Shown: positions 1 through 5,118 of the stretch, piece by piece
Position numbering within the stretch: the stretch's first letter is position 1
Layout: each line of letters opens with the position of its first letter
Assembly: GCA_028686145.1 (NCBI GenBank)
Contig: JAQUCQ010000197.1
Span: 1 to 6,492, forward strand
Direction: 5' to 3'
DNA length: 6,492 nt
Source: Desulfuromonadaceae bacterium
GTDB taxonomy: Bacteria > Desulfobacterota > Desulfuromonadia > Geobacterales > Pseudopelobacteraceae
Notes under the pieces: generated by a model
What the model was told of the DNA's origin: nothing
The model's input: the letters and a program-made list of their open reading frames with translations, nothing else
Database searches by the model: none
Program-made: the position numbers and the translations under genes

Positions 1-1
1 T

Positions 2-313
2 GAGCGGCTGACGGTGAACGGTCGCAAGGGTGACTGGTTGCTGGTGAGCGTCAAAGGCTTCAGCGGATGCATACACAAGAGCGCTGTTGAAAAACGCAAT
101 TTTGCCACGGCGGGACGTGGTGCTGCGCTCGGCGGAACGTCGACAGATGAGGTGTCGCTGGCGGGAAAGGGATTCAATCCGCAGGTCGAGTCCGGTTATC
201 GCACGTCCGGCAAGAACCTGAACTATGCCGCCGTGGACGAGGTCAGCCACCTGTCGGTCAGCGATAAGAAGCTTGATTCGTTTATACGGCAGGGGGGGCT
301 GATTCAGCCATGA
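2..313 (+). CDS. SH3-domain protein, C-terminal part (5' end outside window)
   Basis: The reading frame is open from the first bases, so only the last 103 residues are visible and the true start lies upstream. The visible N-terminal part (VNGRKGDWLLVSVKGFSGCI, then HKSAV) has the look of the last strands of a bacterial SH3 domain: a Gly-Asp-Trp turn followed by a valine-rich strand and a Gly-x-x-Gly-x-hydrophobic segment. Such domains often bind cell-wall peptides or act as protein-protein adaptors in the envelope. The remaining ~65 residues are polar, with no transmembrane segment, and contain a stretch (GKGFNPQVES...NYAAVDEV) that I cannot assign to a named domain. The stop overlaps the start of the downstream M48 protease by four bases (ATGA), which suggests one operon with translational coupling and perhaps a joint role in the envelope. 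The SH3 call is fairly sure; the function is inferred. Confidence 0.75.
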   Translation, partial: ERLTVNGRKGDWLLVSVKGFSGCIHKSAVEKRNFATAGRGAALGGTSTDEVSLAGKGFNPQVESGYRTSGKNLNYAAVDEVSHLSVSDKKLDSFIRQGGLIQP

Positions 314-1203
314 TATGTCGACCCTTTGCAGCGATAAGCGGCAAAATAACCCTGGCGGCACTGCTCTGCCTGCTGGCGGGTGGATGTAAGGTGAGTGACG
401 TTAACCTCAGTGATTTCACCCAGGAACGGATCGGCATGATTACCTCGTCGGTTCAGAGTATCAGTAAGGCGGCCAGGCCATTGTCCGACGATGAAGAATA
501 CTACGTTGGCAGGGCCGTGGCAGCGCGTATTACCGCCACGTATCCGCTGTACCATAATCCTCGGCTGACCGAATATCTGAACCTGATAGGGCAGTCGCTG
601 GCGCTGCACACCGAAAAACCGACCACCTTTGGCGGTTACCATTTTGCCCTGCTTGACTCCCCCGAGATTAATGCTTTTGCCTGCCCTGGCGGCACAATCC
701 TTATCACCAGAGGCATGCTCTCATCAATAAAAAGTGAGGACGAACTTGCAGCGGTGTTGGCACACGAAATTGGGCACATCATCCACCGTGACGGTATTGC
801 GGCCATACAGTCGTCGCGCTGGAGTGAGGCGGCACTGATGATCGGCAGCAACGCCGCCAAGGAGTTCGGCCCGAAAGACACCGCCAAGCTTCTTACCTTG
901 TTTGAAGGTTCGATCGATGATGTCGTCAAGACCCTGGTGGTAAACGGCTACGGCAGAGAGCAGGAGAAGGCTGCAGACCTGGCTGCCTTGGGCTACCTGG
1001 CTGCTGCCGGGTATGACCCTCAGGGGTTGGTGGGGTATCTGACACGGCTTGAACAGGCCGGCCATGGTTCAAAGGGGGGAATATTGACGACCCACCCCGG
1101 GACGGCAGAACGGCTGGAGTACGTGCATCAGGTAAAGTCACCAATAGTGGATACATCGGCAGAATTGAAACGCACCAGGCGCTTTGCGGCGATGATGCGC
1201 TGA
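310..1203 (+). CDS. M48-family zinc metalloprotease, predicted lipoprotein
   Basis: A 297-residue protein of the M48 peptidase family, a group of zinc proteases that includes the E. coli envelope quality-control enzymes LoiP and BepA. The N-terminus has Arg4 and Lys12, a hydrophobic core (13-23) and a lipobox-like LAGG before Cys26, so it is predicted to be exported and lipid-anchored. The following residue is Lys, not Asp, so by the E. coli rule it would go to the outer membrane facing the periplasm. The zinc site is HEIGH at 152-156, with the third ligand Glu219 in an E-K-A-A-D motif (219-223). A conserved His-Pro (262-263) sits in the region that regulates or plugs the active site in BepA. 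There is no TPR tail, unlike BepA. The ATG lies inside the stop of the upstream SH3 gene, and a G-rich tract at 292-298 could serve as ribosome site. The family call is firm; the natural substrate is unknown. Confidence 0.93.
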   Translation: MICRPFAAISGKITLAALLCLLAGGCKVSDVNLSDFTQERIGMITSSVQSISKAARPLSDDEEYYVGRAVAARITATYPLYHNPRLTEYLNLIGQSLALHTEKPTTFGGYHFALLDSPEINAFACPGGTILITRGMLSSIKSEDELAAVLAHEIGHIIHRDGIAAIQSSRWSEAALMIGSNAAKEFGPKDTAKLLTLFEGSIDDVVKTLVVNGYGREQEKAADLAALGYLAAAGYDPQGLVGYLTRLEQAGHGSKGGILTTHPGTAERLEYVHQVKSPIVDTSAELKRTRRFAAMMR

Positions 1204-1230
1204 GCTGAGGCTGTAGGCACTGTTATCACG

Positions 1231-1259
1231 CCCTGATCTCTGTTCTTGATCGGGGTTTT
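1231..1259 (+). terminator. Rho-independent terminator after the M48 protease gene
   Basis: An 8-bp stem pairs CCCTGATC (1231-1238) with GATCGGGG (1248-1255), with one T-G wobble and a 9-base loop. It is followed at once by TTTT (1256-1259) and then GTGTCT. It lies 27 bases after the protease stop, where a terminator would be expected, and would separate the SH3/M48 unit from MTAP. The T-run is short, so efficiency is uncertain. Confidence 0.7.
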
Positions 1260-1324
1260 GTGTCTCCGTCTGGATACATGTTGTTCCACCGATCTCTCAT
1301 TGAAGTGAAAATAAACAGAATGTG

Positions 1325-1330
1325 AAAGGA
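1325..1330 (+). promoter_or_regulatory. Ribosome binding site that sets the MTAP start
   Basis: AAAGGA lies 9 bases before the ATG at 1340. An in-frame GTG at 1322 would start the protein six codons earlier, but it overlaps this site and has no ribosome site of its own. The ATG at 1340 is therefore preferred. Confidence 0.75.
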
Positions 1331-1339
1331 ATTGACAGC

Positions 1340-2203
1340 ATGAGCGAAACAACGATCGGGGTTATCGGCGGCAGCGGACTGTATGATATGGAGGGGCTGG
1401 AACAGGTTGAACGGATCAGGATTGAAACCCCCTTTGGCGACCCGTCCGATGAGTATGTCACCGGCATACTGAACGGAGTAAAGATGGTTTTTCTACCCCG
1501 TCATGGCCGCGGCCATCGGTTACTCCCGTCCGAGGTCAACTACCGTGCCAACATCTATGGCATGAAGACGCTTGGTGTGGAACGGATTATTTCGGTTTCT
1601 GCCGTGGGGAGCCTCAAAGATGCCATCGCCCCTGGACATATCGTGATCCCGGACCAGTTTTTTGACCGCACCAAGGGAGTCCGGAAGGATACCTTTTTCG
1701 GTGACGGGGTTGTTGCCCATGCCGGTTTTGCCGATCCGGTTTGCAGTGAACTTTCTGAAACGCTCTTCAATGCCGCCCGGAAAGCAGGAGCAACAACCCA
1801 CAAGGGAGGCACCTACATCTGCATGGAAGGTCCCGCCTTTTCGACCCGTGCCGAATCATTTTCCTATTTGGCTCTCGGGGCTTCGGTAATCGGCATGACC
1901 AACCTGACGGAAGCCAAGCTGGCCCGCGAGGCAGAAATATGCTACGGCATCATCGCCCTTTCAACCGATTATGATTGCTGGCACGATTCGCATGAGGATG
2001 TCACTGTCGAAGCGATTATCCAGATCATCCATCAGAATGTGGCCATGGCCAAAAATATTATCCGTCATGCGGTAACTGAGATCGGCGGCGAGCGCACCTG
2101 TTCGTGTGGCAACGCCATGCAGTACGCAGTCATTACTGATCGTTCCTTCATTACTGAAGAGACCAAACGGAAGCTGGCGCCGATTGTCGGAAAGTACCTG
2201 TAG
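1340..2203 (+). CDS. mtnP: S-methyl-5'-thioadenosine phosphorylase (MTAP)
   Basis: A 287-residue cytosolic enzyme of the PNP/MTAP phosphorylase family. It splits methylthioadenosine with phosphate into adenine and 5-methylthioribose-1-phosphate, the first step in recycling the by-product of polyamine synthesis and other SAM reactions. Visible motifs, numbered from the ATG at 1340: GGSG phosphate loop (10-13), RHGRGH (54-59), PSEVNY (63-68), SAVGS (87-91), MEGPAFSTRAES (162-173), and DYDCW (210-214). The last is identical to the human MTAP segment, whose two aspartates read the 6-amino group of adenine. That favours MTA over 6-oxopurine substrates. Cys254-Ser-Cys256 near the C-terminus matches the CxC motif described in archaeal MTAP. 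Length is close to human MTAP (283). It appears to be a single-gene unit bounded by terminators; no mtnA or other salvage gene is visible. A methylthioinosine phosphorylase is a less likely alternative. Confidence 0.93.
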   Translation: MSETTIGVIGGSGLYDMEGLEQVERIRIETPFGDPSDEYVTGILNGVKMVFLPRHGRGHRLLPSEVNYRANIYGMKTLGVERIISVSAVGSLKDAIAPGHIVIPDQFFDRTKGVRKDTFFGDGVVAHAGFADPVCSELSETLFNAARKAGATTHKGGTYICMEGPAFSTRAESFSYLALGASVIGMTNLTEAKLAREAEICYGIIALSTDYDCWHDSHEDVTVEAIIQIIHQNVAMAKNIIRHAVTEIGGERTCSCGNAMQYAVITDRSFITEETKRKLAPIVGKYL

Positions 2204-2219
2204 CAAAAGCCTGAAATTG

Positions 2220-2266
2220 TACCAAGAAGGGGCTGATACCTGTACGGTGTCAGCCCCTTCTTGGTA
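2220..2266. terminator. Long inverted repeat, probable bidirectional terminator
   Basis: Arms of 21 bases (2220-2240 and 2246-2266) pair along their whole length with a single T-G wobble around the 5-base loop TGTAC. The repeat lies between the stops of MTAP (2203) and MetY (2287), which converge on it, so it can end transcripts from both sides. There is no long T-run after it on either strand. The arms themselves end in AACC/GGTT-type sequence, so it may act as a stable 3' end or RNA-processing hairpin as much as a classic intrinsic terminator. Confidence 0.8.
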
Positions 2267-2286
2267 TGCAGCGTGCGGTTTGAAAG

Positions 2287-3570
2287 CTATTTCTGGCTTA
2301 CATACAGTGCCTGATCAATGTCGGCAATAATGTCTTCAGCATTTTCAATGCCGACTGACAGGCGGATCAGATCCGGTGACACTCCGCATGATTTCAGTTG
2401 TTCTTCGGAAAGCTGGCGATGGGTTGTGCTGGCTGGGTGCAGTACACAGCTGCGGGCATCCCCAACATGAACGACCAGCGCCACCAGCCGGGTTGCCTCC
2501 ATGAATTTGCGCCCCGCCTCGGCGCCACCTTTGATGCCAAAGGTCAGTACGCCACTGCACCCCTTGGGCAGGTATTTCAGAGCCCGATCGTGGGTCGGGT
2601 GGCTGGCGAGTCCCGGATAGCAGGCCCAGCTTACCAGTGGATGGTTCTCCAGAAATTTGGCTACCGTCAGGGCATTGTCGCTGTGGCGTTGCATGCGCAG
2701 ATGCAACGTCTCCAGCCCGAGATTGAACAGGAATGAGTTGAGCGGGGCGGGAGTTGTGCCCAGGTCGCGCATTAGTTGGACGCGGGCCTTGATGATGTAG
2801 GCGAGTGGACCGAAGGTCTTGACGTATTCCAGGCCGTGGTAGCTGATATCCGGTTCAACCATTTCGGGGAAGCGGCCACAACTCCAGTTAAAGGTGCCGC
2901 CGTCGACAATCACACCACCAACGCTGGTGGCGTGGCCGTCGATGTATTTGGTGGCCGAGTGGATGATGATGTGGGCGCCATGCTCGAAAGGACGACAGAG
3001 GTACGGAGTGCCGAAAGTGTTGTCGATGATCAGTGGTGCTTGCATCTCGTTGGCAATTGCGGCAAATTTCTCGAAATCGAGGACATTCAGGCCGGGGTTG
3101 CCGATGGTCTCGGCAAACAGGCACCGTGTCGTGGGGCGGAAGGCCTTCTTGATTTCTTCTGCAGACGCTTCCGGATCGACAAAGGTTACCTCGATGCCCA
3201 TCTTGGGGAGAGTTACGGCAAACAGGTTGTAAGTGCCGCCATAGAGTGTGCTTGATGTTACTACGTGCTGGCCGGACTGGCAGATGTTCAGAATCGCCAG
3301 AGTTGTGGCGGCTTGGCCGGACGAGGTCGCCATGGCGCCGACTCCCCCCTCCATCTGGGCTATCTTCGTTTCAAAAGCATCGCTGGTCGGGTTGGCGAGG
3401 CGGGTATAGAAGAAACCGGGCTCCTCCAGATCGAACAGCTTGGTGACGTGCTCGGCGCTGTCGTATTTGAATGTGGTGCTCTGGATGATGGGGAGGATGC
3501 GCGGCTCGCCGGATTTGGGCTCGTAGCCCCCCTGTACGGCTATGGTTTCTATTTTCCACTGTGGATTCAT
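2287..3570 (-). CDS. metY: O-acetylhomoserine sulfhydrylase (aminocarboxypropyltransferase)
   Basis: A 427-residue PLP enzyme of the Cys/Met metabolism family, the usual length for MetY. It makes homocysteine from O-acetylhomoserine and sulfide, and members can also use methanethiol to give methionine directly. Visible: Tyr55 and Arg57 in FFYTRLANPTS (phosphate contacts from the partner subunit), SGQAA at 84-88 (PLP phosphate), Asp183 in DNTFGTP (pyridine nitrogen), the Schiff-base Lys208 in HSATKYIDGH, the LHPASTTHRQLS block at 377-388, and Arg403 in IRLSVGIE (substrate carboxylate). The long segment between Lys208 and the C-terminal domain, with FNWSCGRFPEM, is typical of MetY rather than MetB or MetC. 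GAGGGG (3578-3583) lies 7 bases before the ATG. The ybaK-like gene ends 33 bases upstream with no terminator between, so the two may be co-transcribed. No SAM riboswitch is apparent. Confidence 0.95.
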   Translation of the reverse strand: MNPQWKIETIAVQGGYEPKSGEPRILPIIQSTTFKYDSAEHVTKLFDLEEPGFFYTRLANPTSDAFETKIAQMEGGVGAMATSSGQAATTLAILNICQSGQHVVTSSTLYGGTYNLFAVTLPKMGIEVTFVDPEASAEEIKKAFRPTTRCLFAETIGNPGLNVLDFEKFAAIANEMQAPLIIDNTFGTPYLCRPFEHGAHIIIHSATKYIDGHATSVGGVIVDGGTFNWSCGRFPEMVEPDISYHGLEYVKTFGPLAYIIKARVQLMRDLGTTPAPLNSFLFNLGLETLHLRMQRHSDNALTVAKFLENHPLVSWACYPGLASHPTHDRALKYLPKGCSGVLTFGIKGGAEAGRKFMEATRLVALVVHVGDARSCVLHPASTTHRQLSEEQLKSCGVSPDLIRLSVGIENAEDIIADIDQALYVSQK

Positions 3571-3603
3571 TGTTATTCCCCTCGTTTTTGATGTGTTAAT
3601 TTT

Positions 3604-4095
3604 TTATTTGTACTCAGATAACTCGATCCATTTACCCTCTGTTAATGGTCCAAGGTCTGCGGGTTTCAGTTGGAAAACCGCAAACGGGGTGCCGGCAGCA
3701 GCCCAGATGACATCATGTTTCCTAAGATCAGTGTCCAGTATGGTTTTCAGCGTTTCATTATGGCCTACTGGCGGTACTCCTCCGATTGCGTATCCGACCC
3801 TTTCCTTCACATAATTTGCATCGGCTTTGCCGAGTTTTAAGCCGGTCATTTTTTCAATCTTCGCCACATCCACTCGATTAGCGCCAGAAGCAATAACAAG
3901 TATCGGAAGGTTTGTTTCCGTTTCTCTGAATACGAGGGATTTAGCTATTTGAGCAATGGTGCAACCTATACTGTCAGCGGCTTCTTGCGCGGTCCTGGTT
4001 GAGCCGGGCAGTTCCTTGACATCAAACGAGAACCCCTTTGCTGAAAGAAAGTCCTGTACCCGTTTTGCGCTATCACGTAATTCAGCTGCCATCAT
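3604..4095 (-). CDS. YbaK/ProX-type aminoacyl-tRNA editing domain protein
   Basis: A 163-residue free-standing YbaK/EbsC (INS-superfamily) domain. Relatives hydrolyse wrongly charged tRNAs, for example Cys-tRNA-Pro or Ala-tRNA-Pro, in the cytosol. Visible: the conserved catalytic-type Lys52 in IAKSLVF, SGANRVD at 70-76, and the glycine-rich loop GYAIGGVPPVGH at 101-112, which matches the family signature. Which mischarged tRNA it edits cannot be read from the sequence. Two ATGs sit back to back (4093-4095 and 4090-4092). The ribosome site AAAGGAG (4100-4106) is 4 bases from the first and 7 from the second, so the real protein may be 162 residues. By hand count, 3661-4080 is about 49% G+C, against about 59% in three sampled 60-base blocks of metY, a hint of separate origin. 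It lies upstream of metY on the same strand. Confidence 0.9.
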   Translation of the reverse strand: MMAAELRDSAKRVQDFLSAKGFSFDVKELPGSTRTAQEAADSIGCTIAQIAKSLVFRETETNLPILVIASGANRVDVAKIEKMTGLKLGKADANYVKERVGYAIGGVPPVGHNETLKTILDTDLRKHDVIWAAAGTPFAVFQLKPADLGPLTEGKWIELSEYK

Positions 4096-4099
4096 TGCA

Positions 4100-4106
4100 C
4101 TCCTTT
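4100..4106 (-). promoter_or_regulatory. Ribosome binding site of the YbaK-type gene
   Basis: On the minus strand this reads AAAGGAG, a near-perfect Shine-Dalgarno. Its spacing is 4 bases to the ATG at 4095 and 7 to the adjacent in-frame ATG at 4092, which makes the second ATG the likelier initiation codon. Confidence 0.75.
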
Positions 4107-4144
4107 GGAAAAGATAAACTCCTCAAAAACGACTGTTGAACATG

Positions 4145-4173
4145 TTTTTAACGGATATCGGACTGAACTTCAA
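4145..4173 (-). promoter_or_regulatory. Candidate sigma-70 promoter for the YbaK-type gene and metY
   Basis: On the minus strand, TTGAAG (4168-4173) and TAAAAA (4145-4150) are 17 bases apart, each matching four of six consensus positions. They lie in the 96-base gap between the hydrolase stop and the ybaK-like start. The call is weak; read-through from the hydrolase gene is also possible, since I see no terminator in this gap. Confidence 0.3.
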
Positions 4174-4191
4174 GAGGTAGCCGCGATTCTA

Positions 4192-4968
4192 TTACCGTGA
4201 GAACCGATAAAATTCCGCCGCATTGGTGAAAAAAACGGCCTGTGCTGCTTCATTCCCCAGCGTTTCTGCCACCAGTAGAAAATCTTCGTCACGATAGGGA
4301 CGGGGGGCACGGGTAGAAGGAAGGTCGGTGCCGAACATCACCGCCTGCGGATTTGCCGCATAGAGTTGTTTAAGTGCTGCCGGCACGTCGAAATCGACCC
4401 GGCCGAATCCGGTGGCTTTTACGCGTACACCGTGTTCAGCCAGCTTCAGCACGGTACTGAAGCCGTCTCGTGCCAGTCCAAGATGATCGATGCTGACCTC
4501 TGGAAGCTGTATCAGCGTGTCATATAACCGATCCAGTTCCCGTGAATCCACATACAGTTCCACATGCCAGCCGGCCACTTCATGAACTCTTCGCGCCATG
4601 GTGTCCAGATGGCGTACGTCCTCCGATCCGCCTCTTTTCAGGTTGAAGCGCACCGCTCGCACTCCGGCCCTGTCCAGAGCCACGATTTCATCGTCGGAAA
4701 CCGTTGCCGGAAGTTGGGTGACACCGACAAAGCCGGGGCCAAGGCTTCTCAGGGCATCCAGCAGATAGCTCTGGTCAAAGGCCTGGAATGAGCCGGAAAC
4801 CACTGCCCCGCCCCGCAGGTCATATCCGGACATCTGCGCCAGGTAGCCGTTGCAGGTCAGATCTTCCGGCAGATAGCCGTTATTGGGGGTCAACGGGAAG
4901 CGGTGGTCGATAATATGAAAATGGCTGTCGAAGAGCGGAAAACTTCGGAGTTGCGTGCGATCTGGCAT
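4192..4968 (-). CDS. Amidohydrolase-2 family TIM-barrel hydrolase, substrate unknown
   Basis: A 258-residue protein resembling the amidohydrolase-2 family (the group of 2-pyrone-4,6-dicarboxylate lactonase and related lactonases and decarboxylases). Visible: DSHFH at 14-18, the HxH pair after the first barrel strand; GVRAVRFNL at 102-110, the typical fourth-strand segment of the lactonase-like branch; SIDHLG at 159-164; VKATGFGR at 183-190, where relatives usually have VKLSG; and FGTDLPSTR at 212-220 with the conserved Asp215 after the last strand. No signal peptide, so cytosolic. It is somewhat shorter than typical lactonases of this group. GGAG (4977-4980) lies 8 bases before the ATG. A strong promoter lies just upstream, and the gene is divergent from moeA. 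Substrate cannot be named: a lactone or a carboxylic acid are both possible. The family call is good, the function open. Confidence 0.82.
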   Translation of the reverse strand: MPDRTQLRSFPLFDSHFHIIDHRFPLTPNNGYLPEDLTCNGYLAQMSGYDLRGGAVVSGSFQAFDQSYLLDALRSLGPGFVGVTQLPATVSDDEIVALDRAGVRAVRFNLKRGGSEDVRHLDTMARRVHEVAGWHVELYVDSRELDRLYDTLIQLPEVSIDHLGLARDGFSTVLKLAEHGVRVKATGFGRVDFDVPAALKQLYAANPQAVMFGTDLPSTRAPRPYRDEDFLLVAETLGNEAAQAVFFTNAAEFYRFSR

Positions 4969-5024
4969 CCTGGGGGCTCCAAAGAGAGTTTGAATACAAG
5001 GTCTTACTGATCTGTTGGTGCCGC

Positions 5025-5052
5025 ATTATACCTATCGCGGGGGTATTGGCAA
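5025..5052 (-). promoter_or_regulatory. Strong sigma-70 promoter for the hydrolase gene
   Basis: On the minus strand, TTGCCA (5047-5052, five of six consensus bases) is followed after 16 bases by a perfect TATAAT (5025-5030). Transcription would begin near 5018, giving a leader of about 50 bases before the ATG at 4968. This is the best promoter match in the window. Confidence 0.7.
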
Positions 5053-5057
5053 TCGTA

Positions 5058-5086
5058 TTGTGTTTTTGAGAGCTTCCCGCTATTGT
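5058..5086 (+). promoter_or_regulatory. Candidate sigma-70 promoter for moeA
   Basis: TTGTGT (5058-5063) and TATTGT (5081-5086) are separated by 17 bases. The predicted start near 5093 would leave a leader of about 26 bases before the moeA ATG. Each box is a partial match. Its -35 box begins 5 bases from the -35 box of the divergent hydrolase promoter, so the two would compete or be regulated together. Confidence 0.4.
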
Positions 5087-5103
5087 AGGCCGGAATGTTT
5101 ACC

Positions 5104-5112
5104 GAAGGGAGG
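5104..5112 (+). promoter_or_regulatory. Ribosome binding site that sets the moeA start
   Basis: GAAGGGAGG lies 6 bases before the ATG at 5119. An in-frame ATG at 5095 would put this site inside the coding region and add eight residues (MFTEGRFF) that precede the usual MoeA N-terminus, so 5119 is preferred. Confidence 0.8.
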
Positions 5113-5118
5113 TTCTTC

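Noticed and set aside
1322..1339. GTG start six codons upstream for MTAP
   Set aside because: It overlaps the ribosome site that serves the ATG at 1340, and the added residues have no counterpart at the MTAP N-terminus.
1204..1339. Possible promoter for MTAP in the gap after the M48 gene
   Set aside because: Several AT-rich hexamers are present (around 1274-1318), but no pair of -35 and -10 boxes had both good matches and 16-18 base spacing, so none is reported.
2776..3255. Open frame of 159 codons on the plus strand opposite metY
   Set aside because: It is entirely antisense to the conserved PLP-binding part of MetY, its translation resembles no known family, and it starts without a Shine-Dalgarno that I can see.
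3571..3603. SAM or other methionine riboswitch ahead of metY
   Set aside because: Only 33 bases separate metY from the upstream gene, too few for a riboswitch, and no such fold is seen ahead of the YbaK-type gene.
4139..4146. Palindrome AACATGTT in the gap upstream of the YbaK-type gene
   Set aside because: An 8-base palindrome is expected by chance in this length, and it does not extend on either side.
5095..5118. Upstream ATG for MoeA
   Set aside because: The strong ribosome site at 5104-5112 is correctly placed for the ATG at 5119 and would be inside the gene if 5095 were used.
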